The notes: generated from the letters alone by a model not told the origin. A stretch of DNA of 34,382 nucleotides from Streptomyces sp. NK15101 (GCF_020400725.1 NZ_JAINVG010000080.1:1-34382); one strand, 5' to 3'; counted from the stretch's first letter, positions 7,035 through 16,018 are shown. Made by a program: numbers and translations.

Positions 7035-8090
7035 TCTAACGAGCCCGCGCACGGTAAGCGGTGAGACGTCGGGGTTCCCAGCGAGCTTGGTGTTCACATC
7101 TGTCGTGCAGGCGTCAGGTCTGCGGTCTGTTGGTGGGAGAGCAGGCCGGCGACGGCCTGGACCGTGTCGCTCATGTGCTCGCGGCGGCCGATGTGGCGGG
7201 CGGGAGCCGCCGGTTCTTGAGGTGGGCGATGCCGTGCTCGACGCGGATCCGCCTGGAGGAATGCGCTTTGCGCTGCCGTTCGTGCATCTCCTCGTACCAG
7301 TCCGAAGCGTCCTTCTCGAACTTGCGGTGCGGTGGCGTCACAACCCGGCCGTCGGTCTGCGCACCCAGGCCCTGATAGCCGGCATCCGCGAGGATCTCCA
7401 CCGCGGGCCCGTCAGCCAGGAGTTTGACCAGCCCTAACTGGCGAGTGTGGGTGATGTCCGCGCAGCTTGCCGGACTGGCCGGGCTGCACCACAGGACGCG
7501 GCCTTCGCTGTCCGTGACCACCATGGATTTGACGGCGTTCTGCTTGTTCTTGCCGGAGATGATTTTGTTCCGGCCCTTGCGTCCGGCGGCGGGGTGCCTG
7601 ACCCGGATCTCCGTGCCGTCGATGATGCCGGTCTGCCCGCCGGCACCGAGGTGATCGATGACCTCGGCCAGGGTGCGCAACTGTACGTCTGGCCCGACGG
7701 TGCATCCCGGCTCGGCAAGCAGGGGCCGCACCTCGTTGACGGCCCTGGTGATGGTGGAACGGTCCCCCCGAACCAGCAGGCCAGCACATTGTGAGTAACC
7801 CCGTGACTAAGGTGAACAAGGGTGGCCAGCAGCCGGTCGACGAACACCAACTGGTGCTTCGCGCCGGCGCCCACAGCACGCTTCCGCGGCCGGGAGGCAA
7901 ACCTGGACCGGTGACGCTCATGCCACGACGGACCTACCTCGGCAACGAGCTCAGCAATCACTCCGGCCGACAGCCTCGTGACCCTCCGGTCGCTGATGAT
8001 CACTGCACGCGTCACGTTCCCCATCACGCAGCCATGATCGACGATCCAGAGCTCGACGTCCCATCGCTTACCGTGCACGAGGTCGTTAGA
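7035..8090 (-). mobile_element. 1056-bp IS5-like insertion sequence with long imperfect terminal repeats
   Basis: The ends match over about 37 bp with 5 mismatches. The left end reads TCTAACGAGCCCGCGCACGG from 7035, and the right end, read inward from 8090, gives TCTAACGACCTCGTGCACGG; both then continue TAAGCG and GACGTCG. The repeats bracket one decayed transposase gene on the minus strand. I see no clean target duplication. The right end cuts into a PP2C-like gene. Confidence 0.8.
7094..8024 (-). pseudogene. IS5-family DDE transposase, twice frameshifted
   Basis: The N-terminal part reads VIISDRRVTRLSAGVIAELV and AKHQLVFVDRLLATLVHLSH, ending in LACWFG. At a six-C run (about 7764-7769 on the plus strand) the frame changes, and the product resumes as DRSTITRAVNEVRPLL, the DDE_Tnp_4 domain: IIDGTEIRV (first Asp), ILADAGYQGLG (second Asp) and RRIRVEHGIAHLKN (Glu). 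Just after this a second shift near 7200 breaks the C-terminus, which continues in another frame as RREHMSDTVQAVAGLLSHQQ and stops at 7094-7096. All three catalytic acids remain, but no single frame encodes them with the N-terminus. Start taken at ATG 8024; GTG 8006-8004 is an alternative. Confidence 0.8.
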
Positions 8091-8522
8091 ACGGTCCATG
8101 CGGTGTTGCCACGACGCCGGCGGGCGTTGTGATCTTCGGTGAGCGGTCGCAGGAGCCCGAGTCCGTCGAGGAAAAGGTAAGCGTGGGCGTCGCCGGACCA
8201 GGCGACCGAGAACAGGTCGCTGGGGACGTGCACGGCGACGACGGCCGCCGCGGTGGGCAGGTCGGGATCGTGGTCGCGGCGGGCGGGGTCGGCGGCGTAG
8301 CGCTCGTACTCGACACGCAGGCCGGCCTCCGCGTTCCCGTATCCGGTGGCCGCGCGGGCCAGCCGGCGGCGGCGCGGGTCCACGTTCGGACGATGCGGGT
8401 GTCTTCAACGCCGTCGAGGAGGGCGTAGGCGCGGGTGCCGTCCGGCATCGTGCACATGGCCGTCGCGTCACACCGGAATGCGTCCGGTCGCCAGGCCGCT
8501 GGGCGGTGGCGTACGGCTTCAC
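8091..8522 (-). pseudogene. PP2C-type phosphatase-like gene, frameshifted and truncated by the IS
   Basis: Segments in three frames together resemble the actinobacterial PPM/PP2C-like proteins: AVKPYATAQRPGD, then RCDATAMCTMPDGTRAYALL followed by DGVEDTRIVRTW, then TAAAVVAVHVPSDLFSVAWS, GDAHAYLFLDG and LRPLTEDHNARR. The DG near the start and the WSGDAHAY segment are the usual metal-binding region and the GDSRAY-like motif. There is a frame change near 8480 and another near 8375. The sequence ends at the IS terminus (8090), and the C-terminal half of the phosphatase is not found beyond the IS. It is therefore a dead remnant. Confidence 0.65.
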
Positions 8523-8565
8523 GGCCAGGTCCTCGTCGACGTCCCCATATATGGGATCAGGAGCG

Positions 8566-9990
8566 TCACAGGTCGTCGAAGCCGGGCTGGCTCCATGGTT
8601 GGTCTGGGAGTGGCTGTTGTGCTCCGAGGAGCTGGGTGATCTTTTCGGCCTCATCATCGGTGAGATCGGAGAGGAGGCGTGTTGTTGTTCCCAGGAGAGC
8701 GTCCAACGGTACCTGGGTGCGTGCGCCGCGGGCGCTTGCAACCCTGTAGCCGAACAGGCATTGGAGGATGGCGCCGGAGGCGATGCGCGCGTCGGCTTCG
8801 ATGACGCCCTCGGCCTGCCCGAGTGCGTCGCTGATGCCGTCGAGGCGGGTGTCGTGGGAGATGTCGTCGCCGGGGCCGCCGTATCCGATGTGGCGGTCTG
8901 TCACGACCATGCGCAGAGCTGTCAGCGGGATGCCGAAGCGGTCGGCCCGGCTCCGTACCTCGTCGAGGCGGGGCAGGGAGGTCTCTTCCCTTTGCGGGAG
9001 TTGCCGGCGGGACTGGGCCACCAGGATCTGGAAACGCGGAGTCTGCAGGATCAGCTGCCCGGCTTTCACCGCCCAGCGCCAGGGGCTGGTGGTCGCATCG
9101 GCCATACCGGGAACGATCATGCAGACGCGGCTGTTCCACAGCTGGATCGCCTGGCGCATGAGGTGCTGAAGGTTGCCGGTGTCTGTGGTGGGGGTGCGGA
9201 GCAGTACGGGGAGGCTGATCATCCGGACGACGCGGTTCCAGAAGGCAGCGTCGGTGATTTCCTCGGACTCCAGCAGATATGTAAGTGCTGTCTCGTCGAG
9301 GTTGCCCACTCCCCTGCGGGAGGAGGGGAAGGAGGAGAGCGTGGAGCCTCCGCCTTGCCAGAGCGCGGCAAGGAAGGCGGACATCTGGTCCGCGACGTCG
9401 GTGGTCATCTGCGCGGTGAGAGCGTCGACGGCCTCACGGGTGGGGAGGCGTTCTCCCGCTCGGGCGGCTTCGGCTCCGCGGACGAGGGTGTTCAGGAGTT
9501 CTTCGGTCGCCGCCCTGTCGAGAGCGCCGCGGCCGCCTTCGAGGACGGATCTGGAGACCAGGTGGGGGATCCCGGGAGAGCTGCCGGGGGGCTGCAGGGT
9601 GCCGAGCGCGGAGGTGTCGAGAAGGAGGGTGGTGCTGCTGTCGGGAAGCAAAGGCGGCTCTCCTCGCCGTGGGGCGAAGGGCAACTGGCCAAGGGTCAGG
9701 AGCACCGGCCGGTCCGTGCTGGGCAGGCGGTGCAGGTCGTCTTCGAGTTCGCGCTGGTCGGATGTGGTGCGCAGGTAGATGAACCGACGCGGTGTGCGGG
9801 GCCTTCCGGGCCAGTCCAGGACCATGTCGGGGACATGGGTGTGGTTGAAGAACTCGGTCTGGGTGACTTTGGCGCGGGGGTCCATGCGGGTCAGGTGCCG
9901 GGCGACGATGTCCTTGACGCGGGTGAACATCATCCGGTCGTCGGGCTCGTCCATGGCCTGGGCGATCGACTGCTCGACGATGTTCACCAT
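8566..9990 (-). CDS. 474-aa protein of unknown function, coupled to a nuclease-like gene
   Basis: I do not recognise this family. Residues about 45-80 read TQTEFFNHTHVPDMVLDWPG and then RFIYLRTTSD, a hydrophobic-Asp-strand/turn/strand pattern that recalls a degenerate nuclease-like core, but no ExK is present. The middle (about 150-300) is alpha-helical. No transmembrane segment or P-loop is seen. The start (ATG 9990) overlaps the stop of the upstream gene by 7 bp (ATGGTGA) with GAGAGG upstream, so the two are translationally coupled and probably work together. The neighbourhood (HEPN-like protein upstream on the same strand, Mrr/HNH/CoiA nucleases beyond) suggests a role in defence; that is inference from context only. 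Confidence 0.7.
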   Translation of the reverse strand: MVNIVEQSIAQAMDEPDDRMMFTRVKDIVARHLTRMDPRAKVTQTEFFNHTHVPDMVLDWPGRPRTPRRFIYLRTTSDQRELEDDLHRLPSTDRPVLLTLGQLPFAPRRGEPPLLPDSSTTLLLDTSALGTLQPPGSSPGIPHLVSRSVLEGGRGALDRAATEELLNTLVRGAEAARAGERLPTREAVDALTAQMTTDVADQMSAFLAALWQGGGSTLSSFPSSRRGVGNLDETALTYLLESEEITDAAFWNRVVRMISLPVLLRTPTTDTGNLQHLMRQAIQLWNSRVCMIVPGMADATTSPWRWAVKAGQLILQTPRFQILVAQSRRQLPQREETSLPRLDEVRSRADRFGIPLTALRMVVTDRHIGYGGPGDDISHDTRLDGISDALGQAEGVIEADARIASGAILQCLFGYRVASARGARTQVPLDALLGTTTRLLSDLTDDEAEKITQLLGAQQPLPDQPWSQPGFDDL

Positions 9991-10592
9991 GCGCCCTCTC
10001 TGCGGGTGAGTTCAGCGGCCACGATGGCGGCCCAGTCCTTGAGAGGCAGAAGAGTTTCCTGCTTCTCCGAGAGCACGATCAGCCACAGGCGAGCGGCGAC
10101 CGACCGGGCGAGTTCGGGGTCCAGAAGTTTCCGGGCCTCGTCGAGGTCGTCGGTGCCGAACACGCGGCTGCGGTGCTGCAGGACGGCTGCTTCCACCTGG
10201 TCGGAGGAGTTGAGAGTCGACCAGGAGTTCGCCCGGAACGGTGACCAGGTGATCCACATGAAGTGATCGCTCAGGTGATGCTGGATCTGGGCGGCGACGT
10301 AGCACTTGGCGAGGAACTCGTCGAAGTGTGTCCCCTGGTCTCCCGGCTGCGAGTAGTTCTTGACCTCCGCGCAGAACATGTCGCTCTGATACGGCTCACC
10401 ACGCATCGTTCCCCCCAGATCGAAGGAGAACGTCCGCCCGCCATACGGCCATGGGATCGTCAGTCGGCGACCACAGGACGGCGAGTCCGTGTTCGCGTAC
10501 GCCCCGAAGATACGCATCGTGCCCTCGAGCCACTGCTTGGCTCTGCGGGCACCCGAGAAGCCCTTCAACTGGGCATCTTCACCAACCACCAC
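9984..10592 (-). CDS. putative PD-(D/E)XK-like nuclease, first gene of a two-gene unit
   Basis: This is a 202-residue protein. An N-terminal helix GFSGARRAKQWLEGTMRIFG resembles the G-x-x-G-E-x-x-A helix that opens many restriction-endonuclease-like folds. It is followed by FSFDLGG (Asp about 58) and by SDMFCAEVKNYS, where Glu76-Val77-Lys78 makes an E-x-K motif; this order (helix, D, ExK) is that of the PD-(D/E)XK core. Catalysis is therefore plausible but not shown. The C-terminal third is helical and contains a run of Leu/Trp. GTG codons at 10592 and 10589 are both possible starts. It overlaps the 474-aa gene by 7 bp. Alternative view: a nuclease-fold DNA-binding subunit without activity. 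Confidence 0.65.
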   Translation of the reverse strand: MVVGEDAQLKGFSGARRAKQWLEGTMRIFGAYANTDSPSCGRRLTIPWPYGGRTFSFDLGGTMRGEPYQSDMFCAEVKNYSQPGDQGTHFDEFLAKCYVAAQIQHHLSDHFMWITWSPFRANSWSTLNSSDQVEAAVLQHRSRVFGTDDLDEARKLLDPELARSVAARLWLIVLSEKQETLLPLKDWAAIVAAELTRREGAW

Positions 10593-10694
10593 GGGCGTAG
10601 CTTAGTGCGACCGGGTGATCACGAAGAGCCCGAATGAGCCAACTTCCAAGACACCGCAAACAGCCACTCGAAGTCCGGAAGAAGCGCAACCTCG

Positions 10695-11113
10695 TCAGAG
10701 GACGATGCGCACTGAGACGGGACCAGGCGAAACGCAAGGCACCTCCCGTTCAAAGAGCAGACCGCCAGGCACGTCCCGGCACCAGGCAGCGATCTCGGGC
10801 GACTCTCGATGCAGTTCGGACAGTTGGGCGTCCAGCGAGCCTTCTAGCAGGTCGAGAGCGGCGGGCGCCGGGACGGTAATCGAGAGGGACTGCACTGCCA
10901 CCAGGTCCTCTGCGGTGAACTGGTTCGCGACTTGGCGACGGTCACGCCCGCTTGCCAGGTGCTCGAACCGGCCCTCCGTGAACGCGCCGGCATCTGGGGC
11001 AGGCCGATTCCGAAGTGGCGGCGCAGGTCGTCCATCACCCGCTCCGCATCCAGAACGGCGTGCAGGCGCTGCCTCACCACGGGCGGTCTCCCGCCGGAGG
11101 AACCAGGCCCCAA
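10695..11113 (-). pseudogene. DUF6308-family protein, frameshifted and 3'-truncated
   Basis: Two frames together give the N-terminal half of the actinobacterial DUF6308 family: RVMDDLRRHFGIGLPQMP in one frame, then FTEGRFEHLASGRDRRQVAN, then FTAEDLVAVQSLSITVP and ALDLLEGSLDAQLSEL in another. The shift and a few missing bases fall near 10985. After SELHRESPEIA the expected C-terminal half (a helix-hairpin-helix-like region in the family) is not seen. DUF6308 proteins have no established function that I can name. The remnant sits between the HEPN-like and nuclease-like genes on the same strand. Confidence 0.6.
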
Positions 11114-11127
11114 CGAACTCGTTTATC

Positions 11128-13437
11128 TCAGATACCTGTGGCCTCATCTGTGTCAGTTGTGGTCGGTGGCATCGGCTGAGCCGCCCATACTTCGCTGATC
11201 AAGGTGAAGGAGGTAGTGAGCGTCCTGGCTCCCCAGCGTGGGGGCATGACGGAATGAGCCCTCTGGCCGTGGGCGATGCGGTTGCGGAGCCTGCGCCCCT
11301 CGTGGAGGAACTCCGTCTGCCGCCCGGTCAGGAGGCCACTCTCCTCGCCCTGCTTGATGAGGGCGTGGAGCGGCTTCGTGCCGGAGCCCGGGATCTTGGC
11401 CCGGAGGACGATCTCCATTGCGATCAGGGCGTGCAGGAGGGCTACGGTGGAAAATTCGTAGCAGAAGTAGGAGTGGCGCAGGAGCTCGCGAGAAGTGTGC
11501 AGCACTGTTGCCGCGGACTGCGGGATACCGGAGGGCACCGTCAAGTCGGCAACGACGTCGTGCATGTCGGCGTACTGGGTGACGAAGTGATGGGCCCGGG
11601 AGTCGGGCACAGGGAACGGCAGACGCTGATCGGCAGCGGCGTTCCACGGCAACGGCATCCGCGTGCCGCTGTCGGCAGACCCCGTCCGTGCAGGTGGGTC
11701 CTCTCCGAGGAAGAGCACAGCCAGGGCGATCTGGAGCACGAGCGCTGCCCGGTGCCGGGAAGGCGTGTCGACCAGATCGTGCAGAACGTTGTTGCGGAGG
11801 TTCATCTGCCCCTCGGCGTTGCCCAACACCGTCCGGAGGACGAGGGGCCACGGTTCGGGGAAGCCGAGTTCATCCAGCTTCTCGAGGAGGGAGCCAAGCT
11901 GCTGGACCTGTCCGATGGTCTCCCCTTTCGCGTGCGTGATCACCGCGATGTCAGCGGCCTGGAGTCGGCGGCGCAGCGTACCTTCGAGGCGCGGCAGCGC
12001 CAGGGCCAGGACCGTGTCGACATCGCCCTCCCAGAACGCCTCGAAGGCGCGGGCGAGACCGCGCATTCGAGACTCCGGAGCATGCTCCGGGCTGGCGAAG
12101 AACGGCACGAGGTCCTCGGCTGTCGGGCGGAACCTGTCGCGAACTCGGTCCAGCTGGGCTTCGATGACCAGGCCGTGTACGTCGAGGGCAAAGATGTGCT
12201 GCCGAAAGAAGAAGCCCTCTCCTCCGGTGCTGTCGCTCCCGACGGTGCGCGTCACGACGGGGCCGTTGGGGTTGATGTACACCGTCGGCAGGGACAGCAG
12301 CCCGGGCGGCACGGCCGCGGAGTCACTCATCGTGGGAGGAGTGGTGGCGATCGAGTGGAGTGCGTGCTCCATGCTGTCGGCAGCGTCGATAGCCGCGCTC
12401 GCTGCCTCCAGGTAGCCCGCCGGCAAGGGCACCGGGGTGCCGATGGTGTCCATGGGAAGTTCGTCCCGACCGATCTTTTGCTGCGTTCTGCGCACCTCGT
12501 CAAGGGCGTCGGTCAGCCCGCTGTCGCGGGCATGTCGAGCAGCGTCTTCCAGGGCGAGGAGTTTCCGGAGTCCCGTGCTGCTGTCGGCCAGTTCCATGCG
12601 GGCGCGGTGGATCTGTTCGTCCACGTCGCGGTGCTCGTCGGCGCCCACCACGCAGCGGAGCTCTTCGAGGAACTCCACCCGGTAGTGGAACTGGCCCTCT
12701 CCGCAGTACTCGTCGACGGCACGTTCGAGCAGGGGACGCACGACGGGCTTGTCGTGCGTGCTGACTACGAGCGGGGCGGTCATGAGGCCGAGCACGCCCG
12801 GTGACGGGGGCTTCCAGGCGAGCGCGGTCTGGCCGAGGGCGGTCATCTCGCCGACGATGTCGGTACGCTCCGGCTGCCGTGTAGCGGCCGCCAGGCCATA
12901 GGCGAGCACCAGGGCGTCCGCTGCAGCAAGTCGGGCCACCTCGACGTCGAAGGACGTTGCCCCACCCGGATCCAGAGAGGGGACGAGCGCCTCCAGGCGT
13001 TCCTCCCCCTTCGCCAGCAGCGCGCCGGCAGCATCCCGGTAGCCGTGCACTGCGGAGCGGAGGTGCTCAATGGGCCGGGTCCCGTGCCGGGCCACCCAGA
13101 GCAGGTGGTGAAGCCGGGCCCGGACCAGGGGGTGGGTCGTCTCGGGGGCGTAGGCAGCCCATACCTCGAAAGCCGCGGACGGCATCTCGCCCACGGCCCT
13201 CGAAACCAGGTCATCGTTGTCGTCGGTGCTGCGGAACGGTCTGCGGACAACGTCCCAGGTGCCGTCCTGCAGTCGGAACTCCATGGCCAACCACAGGGCC
13301 GCGAAATGCTCGTGCTCCTCCTCGCCCGGGTTCGTGTGCGACCAGCCAGCGCGTAGTTCCCGCCCGACCTTGTGCAGTGGCTCGCAGGAGTCGACTCCGC
13401 TGTTCACCGCGCTGAGAACTGCTATCTGAACATCCAT
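11128..13437 (-). CDS. 769-aa protein with two HEPN-type RX4H motifs (DUF4209-like)
   Basis: The N-terminal 500 residues are mostly helical with no enzyme motif that I recognise. A region around residues 540-560 reads EGQMNLRNNVLHDL, which fits the N-L-R-N-x3-H signature of DUF4209 and gives an RX4H motif (Arg548-His553). A second domain at the C-terminus has RRLRNRIAHGQ, again RX4H with a polar residue after Arg (Arg718, Asn719, His723), preceded by LLHALIAMEIVLRAK and ALIKQGEESGLLTG, as in HEPN/DUF4145-like helices. HEPN RX4-6H motifs form the active site of many defence and toxin ribonucleases, so an RNase effector with paired HEPN domains is plausible. It is followed on the same strand by a DUF6308 remnant and a nuclease-like gene pair. 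There are no membrane segments. It might instead be a large scaffold with non-catalytic HEPN domains. Confidence 0.7.
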   Translation of the reverse strand: MDVQIAVLSAVNSGVDSCEPLHKVGRELRAGWSHTNPGEEEHEHFAALWLAMEFRLQDGTWDVVRRPFRSTDDNDDLVSRAVGEMPSAAFEVWAAYAPETTHPLVRARLHHLLWVARHGTRPIEHLRSAVHGYRDAAGALLAKGEERLEALVPSLDPGGATSFDVEVARLAAADALVLAYGLAAATRQPERTDIVGEMTALGQTALAWKPPSPGVLGLMTAPLVVSTHDKPVVRPLLERAVDEYCGEGQFHYRVEFLEELRCVVGADEHRDVDEQIHRARMELADSSTGLRKLLALEDAARHARDSGLTDALDEVRRTQQKIGRDELPMDTIGTPVPLPAGYLEAASAAIDAADSMEHALHSIATTPPTMSDSAAVPPGLLSLPTVYINPNGPVVTRTVGSDSTGGEGFFFRQHIFALDVHGLVIEAQLDRVRDRFRPTAEDLVPFFASPEHAPESRMRGLARAFEAFWEGDVDTVLALALPRLEGTLRRRLQAADIAVITHAKGETIGQVQQLGSLLEKLDELGFPEPWPLVLRTVLGNAEGQMNLRNNVLHDLVDTPSRHRAALVLQIALAVLFLGEDPPARTGSADSGTRMPLPWNAAADQRLPFPVPDSRAHHFVTQYADMHDVVADLTVPSGIPQSAATVLHTSRELLRHSYFCYEFSTVALLHALIAMEIVLRAKIPGSGTKPLHALIKQGEESGLLTGRQTEFLHEGRRLRNRIAHGQRAHSVMPPRWGARTLTTSFTLISEVWAAQPMPPTTTDTDEATGI

Positions 13438-13620
13438 CTCGACTCCTGACTCCAGGTATAGCGGTCGAACTCTAGGCGACCGTCCTGGCCAGAAACGAGC
13501 GGATTGTGAAGATGGGCGACCTCCTCTGTATCGACGGCAGCACCTTGGCCGGAACAGTGGAGCCCAGTTGGCCGTGGTCCAAGGTCGGGATGCGGTGGAC
13601 CTGAGAGGGCCTGGGCTGGA

Positions 13621-14150
13621 TCATCGTGTTGCGGGCGGTGTGGGGCCGTGCCAGTCCAGGCACAGGACAGTGGCGTCATCTTTGGGCGGACGACCGCCAT
13701 AGGCATCACTGACCGCGCCGACCAGCGTGCGCACCACTTCGCGGGGGTGCTCGGCGGCGGTCTTGCGCAGGAGGCCCGGCAGGTCGACGGTTTCGGCGTC
13801 GCGTTCCTGCATCCCGTCGGTGTGCAGGAGCAGGCGGTCGCCGGGTTGCAGGTCGAGGCCCTGCACCCGGTAGGCGCCCTGGCCTACGACGCCGAAGGGC
13901 AGGTCCACGGCCAGGGCCGGTTCGCTGACGGCGCCGTCGCGCAGCCGCAGTGGCCAGGGGTGGCCGGCGTTGACGAGCCGGGCGCCGGTGCCGTCGAGGG
14001 CGATGCGCAGGAGCTGGCCGGTGGCGATGCTGTGGTGGCCGTGGTCGAGGAGCGCCTGGTGGACCTGGCGGGCCTGTTCGGTGAGGTCTTCGCCGGCGCG
14101 GCGGGCGCCGCGGGAGGCGTTGACCAGGAGGGTGGCCATCAGGGATGGGG
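13621..14150 (-). pseudogene. C-terminal fragment of a SpoIIE/RsbU-type PP2C phosphatase
   Basis: From SLMATLLVNASRGARRAG onward the frame matches the second half of the SpoIIE-type phosphatase domain (PF07228) common in Streptomyces: TGQLLRIALDGTGARLVNAG, HPWPLRLRDG, PGDRLLLHTDGMQERDAE and PKDDATVLCLDW, with the late DG and DD metal-site acids visible. The first half, including the N-terminal metal-binding DG, is missing. Upstream of about 14150 the open frame continues to 14454, but its translation is Arg/Pro-rich and unrelated. These enzymes normally dephosphorylate anti-sigma-factor antagonists; this fragment should be inactive. The interval 14150-14374 holds no gene I can name apart from the likely promoter region of the Mrr-type gene. 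Confidence 0.75.
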
Positions 14151-14374
14151 CGGCAGAACCACATGCGGTCAGCCGAGACAGCCCGCGCAGGTCAGGTGGT
14201 TCTTGGGCAGGTTCAGAGAGGAACCACGGTCGCCTCCTGCAGCATGAACAGGCAGGTCTTCTGCGCGGAAAGCAGTCATGCTGCGCGCGAGTCAGGCCAT
14301 CGAACCGGTACTGAGATTGCCGGGCTTCGCGTGGGGGCAGTTCTTGTGCTTTGACGTGGAGTGGGGGCTGGTGA

Positions 14375-15889
14375 ATGGCGCGCAGGAAGTCGTTGGCGGC
14401 GCAGTTGTTGCAGGTGTACCAGGAGCGCCAGAAGGCGAAGGCTGCCGCGGCCAAGCGGGCGGAGGCGGAGCTGGCGCGTCAGGCCCGGGAGGCGGAGCGT
14501 GTCGCGGCCGCGCGGGCCAGGGAGGATGCCCGCAGGGAGCGTGAGGCTGCGCAGGCGTGGTCGCGTACCCAGAAGGAGAAACAGGCGCGGCAGAGTGCCG
14601 ACGCGCGCAGGGCTGAGCAGATCGTGCGGGATCTTGAGAAGCGGGATGCGGCGCGGGCAAAGGAGCTGGAACAGAAGCGGCGTACCGAGGCCCGGGAGAA
14701 GGCTGTGGCCGAGCGGCTCGCGAAGCAGGAGGCCGTCGAAGGCATGCGGCGAGAGGCTTCTGAGCGGACGGCCGAGGTGGAAGAGCGGCTGAGAGTTCTT
14801 TCCTCGGTTCTGCGTTCACGTCCTGGTGGGCTGCATCAGCTGCGGCTGGAGGCGGAGCAGGCTTTCGGCGAGGGGGATCTGGAGGGATTCGCGGTCGGTG
14901 TGGAGAAGGCGCTGTGCTCCGTCGACTATCCGCAGGGGCTCGGCGGGGCGCGGCGGGTGGCGTTCGCGCCGGAGTCGCGGGAGCTGGTAGTGGAGGTGGA
15001 GCTGCCGGGTCAGGCGGTGGTGCCTTCGGTCGCGCAGTACCGGTTCAAGGCTTCTACTCCCCCGGCGGTGGTTCCGCAGCCGCGGAAGGAGGCGGAGACG
15101 AAGGCCCTCTACCGGGATCTGGTGGCGCGGCTCGCGTTGCGGGCGATCGATGAGGCTTTCGCTGTGACTCCGCCGGGGCTGGTGGACCAGATCGCGTTCA
15201 ACGGCAAGGTGTGGGCCAAGGACCGGGCCACGGGGAAGTCGATCGAGCCGTGCCTGGTCAGTGTGCGCGTCAGCCGGGAGGGGTTCGCGGAGTTGGTCCT
15301 GGACGAGCCCGAGCTCGATCCGGTCGCCAGTCTGCATCATCTCGACGCGATCGTCTCCCAGCACCCCTACGACCTGGAGCCGGTGCGGCCTGTCGTCTCA
15401 TTCGACCTGTCCCGATACAAGATCGCCCCGGAGCGGGATGTCGTCGCCGGCCTGGACAGCAGGCCTGACCTGGTCGCGATGGACCCGACCGACTTCGAGC
15501 ACCTGATCCGGCGGCTGTTCGAGAAGATCGGGCTGAAGTCGTGGGTGACCCAGGCATCGCGGGACGACGGCATCGACGCCGTCGCGGTCAACGAGGAACC
15601 GCTGATCGGCGGGCTGTGCATCATCCAGGCCAAGCGCACCAAGAACGTCGTGTCCGCCGAGACGGTACGGGCGGTCGCGGGACTCGTCGTCGACAAGGGC
15701 GCGTCGAAGGGCATCGTGGTCACCACCGCATGGTTCGGCAAGGCCAGCTGGGACTTCGCACCACGCAACCGGGTCGAACTCATCGACGGCCGCCATCTCA
15801 AGTCACTGCTCCTGGAACACCTCGGCATCGACGCCCTCATCGGACTGCCCAAGCTGCCGCCCAACTGGCAGGCCCGAGACCTGAGCTGA
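14375..15889 (+). CDS. Mrr-type restriction endonuclease with long N-terminal coiled coil
   Basis: This is a 504-residue protein. Residues about 10-155 are a continuous charged helix rich in Ala, Arg, Glu and Lys (a coiled coil). Residues 160-360 form a middle domain of unknown type. Residues about 365-490 are an Mrr_cat (PF04471) domain: MDPTDFEHLIRRLFEKIG with Glu375, then SRDDGIDAVAV with Asp401, then CIIQAKRTK with the Q-x-K pair Gln418/Lys420, then VRAVAGLVVDKGASKGIVVT. All residues expected for an active PD-(D/E)XK nuclease of the Mrr class are present. Mrr-type enzymes cut modified or foreign DNA; the coiled coil may mediate multimerisation or target sensing. No methyltransferase is nearby, which fits a modification-dependent or non-classical defence nuclease. 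The HNH gene follows 129 bp downstream on the same strand. Confidence 0.85.
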   Translation: MARRKSLAAQLLQVYQERQKAKAAAAKRAEAELARQAREAERVAAARAREDARREREAAQAWSRTQKEKQARQSADARRAEQIVRDLEKRDAARAKELEQKRRTEAREKAVAERLAKQEAVEGMRREASERTAEVEERLRVLSSVLRSRPGGLHQLRLEAEQAFGEGDLEGFAVGVEKALCSVDYPQGLGGARRVAFAPESRELVVEVELPGQAVVPSVAQYRFKASTPPAVVPQPRKEAETKALYRDLVARLALRAIDEAFAVTPPGLVDQIAFNGKVWAKDRATGKSIEPCLVSVRVSREGFAELVLDEPELDPVASLHHLDAIVSQHPYDLEPVRPVVSFDLSRYKIAPERDVVAGLDSRPDLVAMDPTDFEHLIRRLFEKIGLKSWVTQASRDDGIDAVAVNEEPLIGGLCIIQAKRTKNVVSAETVRAVAGLVVDKGASKGIVVTTAWFGKASWDFAPRNRVELIDGRHLKSLLLEHLGIDALIGLPKLPPNWQARDLS

Positions 15890-15944
15890 CGCCCTCAAAG
15901 ACGGCTGGGGGTGACGGCACCTCGCTCACTTCGCTGGACTTGAT

Positions 15945-15965
15945 AACGGCCCTTCAAGGGCTGTT
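15945..15965 (+). terminator. possible weak hairpin after the Mrr-type gene
   Basis: AACGGCCCTT and AAGGGCTGTT are complementary apart from one G-T pair, but the loop is very short and there is no U-run. It lies between the Mrr-type and HNH genes. Confidence 0.25.
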
Positions 15966-16018
15966 CCAAGGATGACTAGACCGTGGGAATCTTCCCTGCG
16001 GGCGCAGGAGGGAGTTTC

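Noticed and set aside
10615..12804. 729-codon plus-strand open frame
   Set aside because: Antisense to the HEPN-type gene and DUF6308 remnant, which have family motifs; the plus-strand translation has none.
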